A stretch of 64,000 nt of DNA from Azospirillum rugosum (GTDB lineage: Bacteria > Pseudomonadota > Alphaproteobacteria > Azospirillales > Azospirillaceae): the NCBI RefSeq assembly GCF_017876155.1, contig NZ_JAGINP010000009.1, forward strand, positions 62,001 to 126,000, read 5' to 3'. Under the pieces are notes generated by a model that was not told the origin of the DNA, did no database searches, and worked only from the letters and a program-made list of their open reading frames with translations. Within the stretch, counting starts at the first letter, position 1. Each line of letters opens with the position of its first letter. The translations under genes were made by a program, and so were the position numbers. Shown piece after piece: positions 25,002 through 33,481 of the stretch.

Positions 25002-25172
25002 ATGCTGCCCGCACATCTGGCCGCCCGCCTGTTGGAGCAACGCCGGGCCGAGCAATCCGCGGAATTCGCCCGGCAACTGCCGCTTTACGCCGAGGACATG
25101 CCCCTCCCGCCCGATGGGGACGACGACGGCGAGGCCCCGCGCGCCCTGCCGGACTGGGCGACCAACTACTGA
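25002..25172 (+). CDS. hypothetical small acidic protein, 56 residues
   Basis: This short gene has a good Shine-Dalgarno (AAGGAG, seven bases upstream). It encodes MLPAHLAARLLEQRRAEQ followed by a segment rich in Asp, Glu and Pro, ending ALPDWATNY. No domain is recognised. A CRP-type palindrome lies about 110 bases upstream. It is probably a soluble cytoplasmic protein; its function is unknown. Confidence 0.5.
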   Translation: MLPAHLAARLLEQRRAEQSAEFARQLPLYAEDMPLPPDGDDDGEAPRALPDWATNY

Positions 25173-25232
25173 CGCCTTTCCGACATCCGCCCGGCGTTGA
25201 TTGTCCGACAGTGGACGCCGGGGCGGAGTCGG

Positions 25233-26063
25233 TCACGCGACGTTCGCCCAGGCGGCGATCGCCGCGCGGCGGTCGATGAGCGGTGCGGGGACTGGTGCTG
25301 GGGCCGGCGCGGTTCGTGCCGGCTTCGCGATTTCGCCCGGCGCTGCGACCTCGGCCAGCGCGCCGTCCCGCCAGTCCAGCAGCCACGCGCCCGGCCGTCC
25401 GCCGCGGCAGCGTTCCAGCGCCACGCTCCAGCGGGGATCCCCCACGCCCGGTTCCGGAGACTGGCTGGAGGCCGGCGCGATCCGCCAGCGGGTCACCGCG
25501 GCGCTCGCCGCCGACCGGCGCGGGCCGAGCTGCAACAGGACTCCGGTCACACCCGACGACTCGGCGGCGAGCTGAAGGCGCCGGCTGGCCGTCAGGTCGA
25601 GCGCCCCCGCCTCCCCCAGCACGGCCGACAGGCGCCGGCAGCGCAGCGCCTCCTCCATCGCCCACAGGGCGTCGGCCTCGCGCGTCGCGCGCACCGCGAT
25701 CAGCCGGTCGGGCGTCAGCCCATAGGCCGCCAGGCCGGGCGCGTGCAGGTCGCGCCCCCGCACCACCCAGACCACGGGCGCGGCCCCACTCGCCAGCCGG
25801 GCCAGCAGGCCCGCGGCGAAGGCCGTGGCGGCGCCGGGCTCATCCCCCGCCACCTCGTGCAGGCAGCCGAGCGGCAGGCCGCCCCCCGGCAAGGCCCCAT
25901 CGATCTCGGGCAGGCCGAAGGGCAGCGTGCGCGCCCCCTCCCCGCCCAGCCCTTCCATCCGCCGGATGCGGGCGCGCAGGTCGTCCAGCAGCGCGGCCCG
26001 GTTCGACCGGGGTGCTGGAATCTGTGGGTCGGACGGCAGCAGGTCGGGCTCGGCTGAGGGCAT
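25233..26063 (-). CDS. imuA: ImuA, RecA-like mutasome protein
   Basis: This 276-residue protein has the ImuA layout: a short N-terminal helix with LLDDLRARIRRMEGLG, LPFGLPEIDGALPGGGLPLG and a RecA-like core (HEVAGDEPGAATAFAAGLLARLA) without a clear Walker A lysine. The C-terminal tail includes IDRRAAIAAWANVA. It works with ImuB and DnaE2 in induced mutagenesis and may influence RecA. Usually imuA precedes imuB in one operon. Here it is on the opposite strand, beyond dnaE2, with its own LexA box. Confidence 0.85.
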   Translation of the reverse strand: MPSAEPDLLPSDPQIPAPRSNRAALLDDLRARIRRMEGLGGEGARTLPFGLPEIDGALPGGGLPLGCLHEVAGDEPGAATAFAAGLLARLASGAAPVVWVVRGRDLHAPGLAAYGLTPDRLIAVRATREADALWAMEEALRCRRLSAVLGEAGALDLTASRRLQLAAESSGVTGVLLQLGPRRSAASAAVTRWRIAPASSQSPEPGVGDPRWSVALERCRGGRPGAWLLDWRDGALAEVAAPGEIAKPARTAPAPAPVPAPLIDRRAAIAAWANVA

Positions 26064-26089
26064 GACTCGAGTCTCTGCATCAGGTATTT

Positions 26090-26104
26090 GTTCCTGATAT
26101 GTTC
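26090..26104. promoter_or_regulatory. LexA (SOS) box upstream of imuA
   Basis: GTTCCTGATATGTTC fits GTTC-N7-GTTC exactly and lies 27 bases upstream of the imuA ATG. Confidence 0.85.
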
Positions 26105-26140
26105 TAGCACGACCCGTTCGTCCAGGGGAGTCCGGAAAAT

Positions 26141-26171
26141 CGAAAGGGGTGCCCTTGCGGGCACCCCTTCG
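26141..26171 (-). terminator. terminator of the Tim44-like gene
   Basis: AGGGGTGCCC and its inverse GGGCACCCCT form a ten-pair hairpin with a four-base loop. On the minus strand it is followed by TTTCGATTTTC. It separates the Tim44-like gene from the imuA promoter. Confidence 0.75.
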
Positions 26172-26196
26172 AAACTCCCGGTGATGTGGAAACCGG

Positions 26197-27300
26197 TCAG
26201 CGCGTCTGCTGGATCGCCGACAGAAGCCAGCGGCCGCCGCGGGAGCGCGTGAAGGTCCACAGCTCCGTCGCCTCGACCGGGCGGTTCGGGTCGCCGTCGA
26301 CCACGCGGTTGGTGGCGCGGTCCACCGTGACGTCGACCAGCGAGAAGCGCATCGCCACCGTGGCGTATTCCATGTTGCCCTCGCGCCACGCCTCGGCCAG
26401 GTCGCCCTGGAGCAGGCGGACGTCGGACAGCTTGTTCACCACGCCGCGGCCGTTGTTCTGGGCCAGTTCCTCCGCGAAGTAGGAGTTCATCTCTGGCGTC
26501 GTGGCGGAGCGCAGCGCGGCCAGATCCTCGTTCCCGTAGGCGGTCTGGACGGTGACGAGCGTCTTCTCGAAGGCCTCGTAGTCGGCCGGGCCGATGCCGA
26601 CGTCGTCACGCCGGACGCCCGGACGGCCGGCAGGAGCAGCGCCGCCCCCGCCGAGGCCGCCACCAACGGGGTTGTAGCGGACGTCGGCCGGGTCGCGGTT
26701 CAGCGGGCTGGCCTGGGTTGGGCCGGCCTGGGTCGGGCCGGCGTAAGCCGTCCCGGGGGCGCCCATCCCATTGCCCATGCTCATGCCCATCGGCCGCGCC
26801 GCCCCGGCGGAGCGGTTGCGGAAGAAGCGGATGGCGAGGCGGACCAGGAAGACGACCAGCAGGATCTGCAGGATGAAGCCCAGGATCCCGGCGAAGCTGC
26901 CGATGCCGTCGAAGAAGCCGCTGCCGAACAGCATCCCGCCGATGCCGGCGCCGATCAGGCCGCCCATCAGGCCGGGCAGGAAGCCGCCGCGCGAGAAGAA
27001 GCCGCCGGACTGGGCCGCCGGAGCCGCCGCGCCCATGCCGGGACGTTGCTGCTGCATGCCGGGGGAGGCCATCGACCGCTCCATCGGAGCGGCGGCGTTC
27101 GGCGCCGTGTTGGTCGTCGCCGGGGCCTCGTAGGTGCGCGAGCCGCGGCTGCCCATCGAGCTGCTCTTGCCCGCACGGGCGTCGGCCGTGCCGGCGGTCA
27201 GCGCGACGGCCAGCGCCAGGGCGACCGCGCCGAAGGCGCGGGCCGGGGTGCGGGTCGGGCGATGAGTTGTGGTGCGGGGAGTGCGAGTGTTCTGGGTCAT
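26197..27300 (-). CDS. Tim44-like domain protein
   Basis: This 367-residue protein begins with a signal-like hydrophobic stretch (residues 22-41). A Gly/Met/Pro-rich linker follows, then membrane segments around residues 105-155 (GGLIGAGIGGMLFGSGFFDG, ILGFILQILLVVFLVRLAIR), a second flexible linker and a C-terminal Tim44-type domain (about 235-367, EAFEKTLVTVQTAYGNEDLA). Bacterial Tim44-like proteins are membrane-associated and probably bind lipids or proteins; their role is not settled. The ATG at 27300 is chosen over an upstream one. A CCACAC/GTGTGG palindrome lies just upstream. Confidence 0.8.
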   Translation of the reverse strand: MTQNTRTPRTTTHRPTRTPARAFGAVALALAVALTAGTADARAGKSSSMGSRGSRTYEAPATTNTAPNAAAPMERSMASPGMQQQRPGMGAAAPAAQSGGFFSRGGFLPGLMGGLIGAGIGGMLFGSGFFDGIGSFAGILGFILQILLVVFLVRLAIRFFRNRSAGAARPMGMSMGNGMGAPGTAYAGPTQAGPTQASPLNRDPADVRYNPVGGGLGGGGAAPAGRPGVRRDDVGIGPADYEAFEKTLVTVQTAYGNEDLAALRSATTPEMNSYFAEELAQNNGRGVVNKLSDVRLLQGDLAEAWREGNMEYATVAMRFSLVDVTVDRATNRVVDGDPNRPVEATELWTFTRSRGGRWLLSAIQQTR

Positions 27301-27335
27301 GGCCGTGTTCGAAAAATCCCTCGGATCGGGGACGC

Positions 27336-27352
27336 CCACACATATGGTGTGG
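27336..27352. promoter_or_regulatory. CCACAC-N5-GTGTGG palindrome upstream of the Tim44-like gene
   Basis: Six-base arms around ATATG, 36-52 bases before the start codon; a possible operator overlapping the promoter. Confidence 0.3.
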
Positions 27353-27450
27353 TCGCTGCCCCCGTTTTAGAGGGTCCCCCGGACAATCGGCAACAAAATG
27401 CGCAAAAGCCGGGCAAACGGGCAACGGACCGCCATAAGGCCGGAGGCCGG

Positions 27451-27693
27451 TCAGGCCGTCGCCCGTCCCCCTCCATCATGGCGCCCATGCTCCAGCGCCC
27501 AGGCCGAGCGCATCGGCTCCAGGACCGGGACGCCGACCGACGGCGTTCCGGAGATTCCCCCCATGGCCGCCCAGACGCGGCGGCGCACCTCGATCTGGCG
27601 GCGGCAGTCGCGGGAACAGTAGAGCGGCGCCGGGCCGCGCGGCGACGTACGGCGGAACGGCTGTCCGCAGCAGGCGCAGTACAAGGTGTCCAT
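27451..27693 (-). CDS. hypothetical small protein with a zinc-binding cysteine pattern
   Basis: This 80-residue protein starts MDTLYCACCGQPF and continues to LYCSRDCRRQIEVRRRVWAA. The C-x2-C ... C-x3-C pair resembles an FCS/MYM-like zinc ribbon. GGGAGAG lies a few bases upstream of the ATG. The C-terminal half has no recognised motif. It may bind nucleic acid or protein through the zinc site. No operon partner is evident. Confidence 0.55.
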   Translation of the reverse strand: MDTLYCACCGQPFRRTSPRGPAPLYCSRDCRRQIEVRRRVWAAMGGISGTPSVGVPVLEPMRSAWALEHGRHDGGGRATA

Positions 27694-28115
27694 TGGCTCT
27701 CCCTTTCCGGAACGGCCGTTCTTCTTCTTTGGCGGACGGCCTGCTCCACCGGGTTCTGGTTCGTGTTGGTTCGGTTGTCTTGTGGCCGGCATTCTTCCCG
27801 CACCCACCGTCTTCGCGCCAGCGGGGCAATGGACATATGGCATCCGGACCCGCGGCCATGCCCAAACAGACGACGGGCCTATTCGTTGCATCCGCAATGG
27901 TTTAGACCCGATGCCCAGGGCAACGCGCGACAGGGGCGCGTCGATTCGCCGCGATTCCGGCTCTGGCTTCGGCTTATTCTTCCGGCCGCCCGTCCCCACA
28001 TGCCCCCCAGATGCCCGGCATACCGATTCCAGAGCACCCTTCGGCGCCGCCGGTGTTGAGGTTGGGGAGTCACCGACGCCCTGAACATTGAAACGACGAC
28101 GAGAGGCCATTGCCG
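27694..28115. other. intergenic region with no supported gene
   Basis: About 420 bases between the small zinc-type gene and nhaA. Open frames exist on both strands but lack ribosome sites and recognisable sequence. No repeat family or clear promoter was seen. Confidence 0.4.
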
Positions 28116-29327
28116 ATGAAGCTCCCCGCCATCCGAGTCTTCCTGGAGAACGAGGCCGCCGCGGGCATCGCCCTGATGATCGCCTCGGCGGTCGCGCTGG
28201 TCTGGGCGAACTCCGCCGCCGCGCCCCTGTACGAGGCGATGCTGGCCATGCCGGTGACGGTCACGGCGGGCGGGGTCGGCCTCGACAAGCCGCTGATCCT
28301 GTGGATCAACGACGGGCTGATGGCCGTGTTCTTCCTGGTCGTCGGGCTGGAGATCAAGCGGGAGGTGCTGGCGGGCGAGCTGTCGAACCGGGCGAAGGCC
28401 ATGCTGCCGGGCATCGCCGCGGTCGGCGGCATGGCCGTCCCGGCGCTGGTCTACGTCGTCTGCAACTGGGGCGACCCGGTGACGATGCAGGGCTGGGCCA
28501 TCCCGGCGGCCACCGACATCGCCTTCGCGGTTGGCGTCCTGGCGCTGCTGGGGTCGCGGGTGCCGTCGAGCCTGCGCATCTTCCTGCTGGCGCTGGCGAT
28601 CATGGACGACCTGGGCGCCATCATCATCATCGCCGCCTTCTACAGCCACGGGATCGTGCCGATGGCGCTGGGCTTCGCGGCCATCGCCGGGCTGGGGCTG
28701 TTCTGGATGAACCTGATCGGGGTGCGCAGCCTGACGCCCTACATGCTGCTGGGCTTCGTGCTGTGGGTCTGCGTGCTGAAGTCGGGCATCCACGCCACGC
28801 TGGCCGGCGTGGCGCTGGCCTTCGCCATCCCGCTGCGCGCCGACGGCCGCGACCGGACCGAGGAGGTGCGCGAGGACTCCCCCCTGCACCGGCTGGAGCA
28901 CGCGCTGCACCCCTGGGTGGCCTTCCTGATCCTGCCGGTCTTCGCGCTGGCCAACGCCGGCGTGTCGCTGTCGGGCATCACGCCCTCCAGCCTGGCGGAG
29001 CCTGTGCCGCTGGGCATCGCGCTGGGCCTGTTCGCCGGCAAGCAGCTGGGCGTGCTGCTCGCCTCCTGGCTGGCGATCCGCCTGCGCCTGTCGTCCCTGC
29101 CGGCCGGGGCCAACTGGATGCAGTTCTACGGCGTGGCGGTGCTGACCGGCATCGGCTTCACCATGAGCCTGTTCATCGGCACGCTGGCCTTCCCCGACCC
29201 GGAGCACGCGGTGGCGGTGCGGCTGGGCGTGCTGGCCGGATCCATCGCGTCGGCCCTGTTCGGCTACGGCCTGCTCTACGCCGCCGGAACGTCGCGGACG
29301 GCGCCGATGGCGGAAGAGGCGCGCTGA
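28116..29327 (+). CDS. nhaA: Na+/H+ antiporter NhaA
   Basis: This 403-residue inner-membrane antiporter exports sodium in exchange for protons for pH and salt homeostasis. It has about twelve helices. The ion-binding pair Asp164-Asp165 is in [14 protein letters not shown], with Asp133 in ATDIAFAVG, matching E. coli Asp163/164 and Asp133. It begins [20 protein letters not shown], as in other NhaA proteins. The ATG at 28116 is used; a TTG six bases earlier is a possible alternative. No NhaR regulator is adjacent. Confidence 0.95.
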   Translation: MKLPAIRVFLENEAAAGIALMIASAVALVWANSAAAPLYEAMLAMPVTVTAGGVGLDKPLILWINDGLMAVFFLVVGLEIKREVLAGELSNRAKAMLPGIAAVGGMAVPALVYVVCNWGDPVTMQGWAIPAATDIAFAVGVLALLGSRVPSSLRIFLLALAIMDDLGAIIIIAAFYSHGIVPMALGFAAIAGLGLFWMNLIGVRSLTPYMLLGFVLWVCVLKSGIHATLAGVALAFAIPLRADGRDRTEEVREDSPLHRLEHALHPWVAFLILPVFALANAGVSLSGITPSSLAEPVPLGIALGLFAGKQLGVLLASWLAIRLRLSSLPAGANWMQFYGVAVLTGIGFTMSLFIGTLAFPDPEHAVAVRLGVLAGSIASALFGYGLLYAAGTSRTAPMAEEAR

Positions 29328-29495
29328 GCGGCCGGATCTCACCGAACGGGGCCGATCAAAGGGGGAGCCGGCGCCCGAAGGGCACACCGAAAGAAGGCTC
29401 CGCCCGGGAGTGATAGGCCGGGAACCGGACGACGCAGCCGCGGGTTGTTTGAAGTGCCCTCAGCCGGCACCCCATCCCCCGCTCCGGTGACCGCC

Positions 29496-29921
29496 ATGAC
29501 CGCCACCCGCACCCGTCCAGCGCCCGCCTCAGCCTACCCGCGCGCCACGGCCGCGCCGCCGAGCATCGACATCGACTTCAATCGGCTGGAACGCCTGCGC
29601 CGGCTGACCCGGCTGATGGACACGCGCTGGCGCATCCCCGGCACGCGGATCCCGGTGGGGCTGGACGGCATCGCCAGCCTCTTCCCCGTCGTCGGCGACA
29701 CGGCGACCGCGGTGGTGTCCGCCTACATCATCCTGGAGGCCACCCGCTTCGGCATCCCCAAGAGCCTCGTCGCGCGCATGGTCGCGAACTTGGCGCTGGA
29801 CTGGGCGGGCGGGTCGGTCCCGGTGCTGGGCACCATCTTCGACATCGCCTTCAAGGCCAACCGCAAAAACCTGGACCTGCTGCACAAGCACCTGGAGGAC
29901 CGGCTGGCGGGATTGGCGTAA
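29496..29921 (+). CDS. DUF4112 domain membrane protein
   Basis: This 141-residue protein has a Pro/Ala-rich N-terminal tail and then a DUF4112 domain (LTRLMDTRWRIPGTRIPVGL followed by SLFPVVGDTATAVVSAYIIL). Two hydrophobic segments probably lie in the membrane. The family's function is unknown. The ATG at 29496 is preferred to an in-frame TTG at 29445. It stands alone between nhaA and the next small gene. Confidence 0.75.
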   Translation: MTATRTRPAPASAYPRATAAPPSIDIDFNRLERLRRLTRLMDTRWRIPGTRIPVGLDGIASLFPVVGDTATAVVSAYIILEATRFGIPKSLVARMVANLALDWAGGSVPVLGTIFDIAFKANRKNLDLLHKHLEDRLAGLA

Positions 29922-30000
29922 GGGCGGCACGAGTCATTCCGGCAAAGCCCTTGCATCGCCCCGGTTGTGTGTCCCCAAAGGACAGCAGCGGGAGCGACGC

Positions 30001-30546
30001 ATGACAGCCCTATCGACCGCCGACCGGATGAAGGCCGACGTGGCCGCACAGTGCCCGGTCGCAGCGACACCGGTATCGGCCGGACCGGCATCGGGTGGGC
30101 CGGAACCCGGCAAACTTTTCCCCGGGGCACGTTTTGCCGAGTTGCTGGCGGCAAAAACTGCCGCCTTGAACGAAGCACTGAACCGCCGCTTCGCGCTGGC
30201 CGGCGTGGACACCGGCGTGCCCGTGGCGCTGGACGTCGCTTCCGACGGCCGTGTCGTGGTGCGCGGCGACCACCCGGACAAGGCGACGATCGAGCGCCTG
30301 TTCGCCGAGGACGCGGGCCTCGCGAACCAGTACCGCGAGGTCGCGGGCGGGAACGCCTTCCTGGCCGCCGGCCGCGTCTCCGAACGGTTCCGGCGGGAGC
30401 TGGAAAGCGCAGGGACGGAGGAGATGCGCAAGCGCGTCTACCGCCGCTTCGAACCGATCTTCCGGCAGCTGGAGCAGGCCGGCGGGCGGATGACGCTGGC
30501 CGGAGGGTGCCTGCCGGGGTGCCTGCCGGGGTGCCTGCCGGGGTGA
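30001..30546 (+). CDS. hypothetical protein with C-terminal GCLP tandem repeats
   Basis: This 181-residue protein is predicted to be soluble and has no recognised domain. The middle (about 40-160) is helical and charged (ARFAELLAAKTAALNEALNR, EEMRKRVYRRFEPIFRQLE). The end reads GCLPGCLPGCLPG, produced by a 12-base tandem repeat (GGGTGCCTGCCG) running to the stop codon. The ATG follows GGGAGCGACGC. It could be a flagellar- or regulatory-type helical protein, but nothing in the sequence shows that. Confidence 0.55.
   Translation: MTALSTADRMKADVAAQCPVAATPVSAGPASGGPEPGKLFPGARFAELLAAKTAALNEALNRRFALAGVDTGVPVALDVASDGRVVVRGDHPDKATIERLFAEDAGLANQYREVAGGNAFLAAGRVSERFRRELESAGTEEMRKRVYRRFEPIFRQLEQAGGRMTLAGGCLPGCLPGCLPG
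30506..30545 (+). repeat. 12-base tandem repeat, three copies
   Basis: GGGTGCCTGCCG is repeated three times without change at the end of the gene at 30001, ending in the stop codon. Copy number could vary by slippage without shifting the frame. Confidence 0.8.
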
Positions 30547-30592
30547 GTAAGACCTTTCGTCGCCGGACCCGCGCGTCGCTTGAAGTCAACTC

Positions 30593-30606
30593 TTGACGTG
30601 GGTCAA
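30593..30606. promoter_or_regulatory. FNR/FixK-type box upstream of hemN
   Basis: TTGAC-GTGG-GTCAA is a perfect dyad of the anaerobox type (TTGAY-N4-RTCAA), 35 bases before the hemN ATG. It suggests low-oxygen induction by an FNR or FixK protein. Confidence 0.75.
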
Positions 30607-30641
30607 AGCGAGGGGGCCGGGCTTGGACGATCCTCCCGCCC

Positions 30642-32036
30642 ATGAACGCGATCCTCCCCGTGCGCTCCGCCGCCCCCGCCCTCAACGCCGGCCTGCTCGC
30701 CAAGTACGACGGGCTGCGCGTGCCCCGCTACACCAGCTACCCGACCGCCCCGCACTTCACCGCCGCGGTGGACGCCGGCGTCTACGGCGGCTGGCTGGAG
30801 GGGCTGGACACCGCCGCCCACGCGGGATCGCTGTACCTGCACGTGCCCTTCTGCGCGCAGATGTGCTGGTACTGCGGCTGCCACACCAAGATCGTGGCGC
30901 GCTACGCCCCCATCGCGGAGTATCTGGGCCACCTGCGGCGGGAGGTCGGCATGGTCGCCGACCGCATCCCCGGCCGGTTGCGCGTGCGGCACATCCATTT
31001 CGGCGGCGGCACGCCGACCATGATGGCCCCGGAGGACTTCGAATCGCTGATCGCGCTGCTGCGCGCCCGCTACGACGTCACCGCGGACGCGGAGATCGCG
31101 GTGGAGATCGACCCGCGCACCCTGACGAAGGAAATGGCGGAGGCGCTGGGCCGCGCCGGGGTGAACCGCGCCTCGCTCGGCGTGCAGGACTTCGACCCGG
31201 ACGTCCAGGCGGCGATCAACCGCATCCAGCCGCGCGAGCGGACGGAGCAGACGCTGGAGTGGCTGCGCGCCAACGGCATCCGCCACATCAACCTGGACCT
31301 GATGTACGGCCTGCCCAAGCAGTCGGTGGAGAGCGTCGCGCGCTCCGCCGAGATCGCGCTGGCCATGGATCCCGACCGGCTGTCGGTGTTCGGCTACGCC
31401 CATGTCCCCTGGATGAAGACGCACCAGAAGAAGATCGACGAGGCGGCGCTGGCCGGCACGCTCGGCCGGTGGGAGCAGTTCGCGGCGATCTCCGACGTGC
31501 TGGGCGCCGCCGGCTTCCGTCCCATCGGGCTCGACCACTTCGCCCGGCCGGACGACGAGCTGGCCGTGCAGCAGGCGGAAGGCCGGCTGAGCCGCAACTT
31601 CCAGGGCTACACCACGGATGATGCGGAGGTGCTGCTGGGCTTCGGCGCGTCGTCCATCGGTGCGCTGCCGCAGGGCTACGTGCAGAACACCGTGCCCTTC
31701 GACCAGTACGCCCAGGCCATCGAGGCCGGCACCCTCCCCACCGCCAAGGGCCTCGCCCTGACCGACGAGGACCGGCTGCGCCGCGACCTGATCGTGCGGC
31801 TGATGTGCGACCTGTCGGTGGACGTCGGCGCCGTCGCCGCGGCCCACGGGCGCGACCCGGGGGCTTTCGACGCCGATCTCGCCGCCATGGACGACCTCGT
31901 CGCCGACGGCGTCGCCGTGGTGGAGGGACGCCGGGTCGCCGTGCCCGAGTCCGCCCGCCCGCTGATGCGCATCGTCGCCGCGCGCTTCGACACCTACCTG
32001 TCCACGGGCGCCGGGCGCCACAGCCGGGCTGTGTAG
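30642..32036 (+). CDS. hemN: oxygen-independent coproporphyrinogen III oxidase
   Basis: This 464-residue cytoplasmic radical-SAM enzyme converts coproporphyrinogen III to protoporphyrinogen IX without oxygen in heme synthesis. Cys71, Cys75 and Cys78 (CAQMCWYC) bind the [4Fe-4S] cluster and Cys80 is the extra conserved cysteine of HemN. HIHFGGGTPTMM is the SAM-binding glycine motif. The length is typical. An FNR-type box lies in the promoter, matching a need for this enzyme under low oxygen; hemA at 50489 carries the same kind of box. Confidence 0.95.
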   Translation: MNAILPVRSAAPALNAGLLAKYDGLRVPRYTSYPTAPHFTAAVDAGVYGGWLEGLDTAAHAGSLYLHVPFCAQMCWYCGCHTKIVARYAPIAEYLGHLRREVGMVADRIPGRLRVRHIHFGGGTPTMMAPEDFESLIALLRARYDVTADAEIAVEIDPRTLTKEMAEALGRAGVNRASLGVQDFDPDVQAAINRIQPRERTEQTLEWLRANGIRHINLDLMYGLPKQSVESVARSAEIALAMDPDRLSVFGYAHVPWMKTHQKKIDEAALAGTLGRWEQFAAISDVLGAAGFRPIGLDHFARPDDELAVQQAEGRLSRNFQGYTTDDAEVLLGFGASSIGALPQGYVQNTVPFDQYAQAIEAGTLPTAKGLALTDEDRLRRDLIVRLMCDLSVDVGAVAAAHGRDPGAFDADLAAMDDLVADGVAVVEGRRVAVPESARPLMRIVAARFDTYLSTGAGRHSRAV

Positions 32037-32121
32037 GCCCACCCCTGGATTGTGTTTGTTCGATTATCTGTCCACCAATGGCGAATAATCTTCCTCTTCG
32101 CCACCGGATGGAGAATCACCC

Positions 32122-32685
32122 ATGAACAACACGTCACTCGCCCTGCTGGCCCTGGCGGGAACAGCCGCCGTCTTGGCCGCGGCCCCCGCGTCGGCCTGCG
32201 AAACGGAACCGTACATCGGCAGCGTCTGCGCCATCGTCACCCCTTACTGCCCGCAATATTTCCTGCCGGCGAACGGCCAGCCCTTGCAGGTCGTCCAGTA
32301 TCAGGCGCTGTACGCGTTGATCGGAAACACGTACGGCGGAACGCCGGGAAGCACCTTCAACCTGCCGAACCTGCAGGGCCGCATGGTCGTCGGCGCCGGC
32401 AGCGCGCCGGGCCTCACCACGGTCAAGCTCGGCGCTGCGAGCGGCCAGAACACGGTGACCACGACCCTGGCCCCGAGCCAGATACCGGCCACGCCCAGCA
32501 CGGCCACCATTGCCGCTCCGGCCACGCCGCCCGCCGGCTCGCCACCGCCGCCGACCACGACGCTCTCCTATCTGGCGCCCCCCACCGCCGCGCCCATGCC
32601 GGTGGTGATCCCCACCCAGCCGCCGCAGCTCGGCCTCACCTACTGCATCGCGGTCCAGGGCGCGTTCCCCACGCGCACGGACTGA
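32122..32685 (+). CDS. secreted tail-collar domain protein
   Basis: This 187-residue protein has a signal peptide (about 1-26, ending ASA) and a phage tail-collar-like domain (LPANGQPLQVVQYQALYALI, STFNLPNLQGRMVVGAG). A Pro/Thr-rich stretch follows and the end is LTYCIAVQGAFPTR. Related stand-alone proteins (for example microcystin-dependent protein) occur outside phages. No other phage genes are near, so this is not evidence of a prophage. Four cysteines in the mature protein could form disulfides. Function unknown. Confidence 0.75.
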   Translation: MNNTSLALLALAGTAAVLAAAPASACETEPYIGSVCAIVTPYCPQYFLPANGQPLQVVQYQALYALIGNTYGGTPGSTFNLPNLQGRMVVGAGSAPGLTTVKLGAASGQNTVTTTLAPSQIPATPSTATIAAPATPPAGSPPPPTTTLSYLAPPTAAPMPVVIPTQPPQLGLTYCIAVQGAFPTRTD

Positions 32686-32810
32686 CTCCTTTGGAGGCCG
32701 ACCTAGGCGGCCTGCCGTCCCTGGATGCCCCTCCCTCTGGCCTTCCGCGGGCAAATCGGCGACAGTGGTCGCCGACGAACGCTTTCGGAAGCGCCGGGGG
32801 ACGGGCACCG

Positions 32811-33431
32811 ATGATCACGCTGTACACCTTCGCCACGCCCAACGGGCACAAGGCCTCCGTCCTGCTGGAGGAGCTGGGCCTCACCTACAAGGTCCACAAG
32901 ATCGACGTCGTGGCCGGGGAGAACCGGCATCCCGACTATCTGGCGGTCAGCCCGATCGGCAAGGTGCCGGCGGTGGTCGAGGATTTGCCCGCCGGCAAGA
33001 AGCGCCGCCTGTTCGGCTCCGGCGCCATCCTGCTGCACTACGCGGAACGCACCGGCCGCCTGCTGCCCGACGGGGTGGACGACCGCGCCGAGGCGATGAG
33101 CTGGTTCCAGCTGGGCATCAGCGACCTGGGCCCGACGGCGGTGGACATGTTCCGCTTCTCCGTCCGGGCGCCGGAGAAGATCCCTTACGCCATCGACCTG
33201 TTCAAGGGCGAGCTGGTGCGCTGTTACACCGCCATGGAGGCCCGGCTGGCCGAGGTGGAATACCTCGCCGGGACCTACTCCATCGCCGACATCGCCTGCT
33301 ATCCCTTCATCGCCGTGGCCGGCCTGGCGAACCCCGGCCTGCTGGAGCGCTACCCGAACATGAAGCGCTGGCACGACGCCATCGCCGAGCGGCCGGCGGT
33401 CAAGCGCGGCATGGCCGTCCCCGACTATTGA
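32811..33431 (+). CDS. glutathione S-transferase, Ure2p/YfcG (nu-class) type
   Basis: This 206-residue cytosolic protein has an N-terminal thioredoxin-like domain starting MITLYTFATPNGHKASVLLE. The TPNGHK motif is typical of YfcG/YghU enzymes, which act as disulfide-bond reductases using glutathione. The C-terminal helical domain includes YLAGTYSIADIACYPFIAVA. The ATG at 32811 opens the domain exactly. It is followed closely by a peptidase gene on the same strand. Confidence 0.88.
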   Translation: MITLYTFATPNGHKASVLLEELGLTYKVHKIDVVAGENRHPDYLAVSPIGKVPAVVEDLPAGKKRRLFGSGAILLHYAERTGRLLPDGVDDRAEAMSWFQLGISDLGPTAVDMFRFSVRAPEKIPYAIDLFKGELVRCYTAMEARLAEVEYLAGTYSIADIACYPFIAVAGLANPGLLERYPNMKRWHDAIAERPAVKRGMAVPDY

Positions 33432-33481
33432 GCCGCCGTTTCCAGGCTTGCCGCACAAAGACAACAAGAACCGTTAGAGAC

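Noticed and set aside
27879..29387. 502-codon open frame antisense to nhaA
   Set aside because: Arg/Gln/His-rich shadow of a clear antiporter gene.
32122..32685. Prophage remnant suggested by a tail-collar domain
   Set aside because: The protein has a signal peptide and stands among metabolic genes; no other phage gene, integrase or attachment site is visible.
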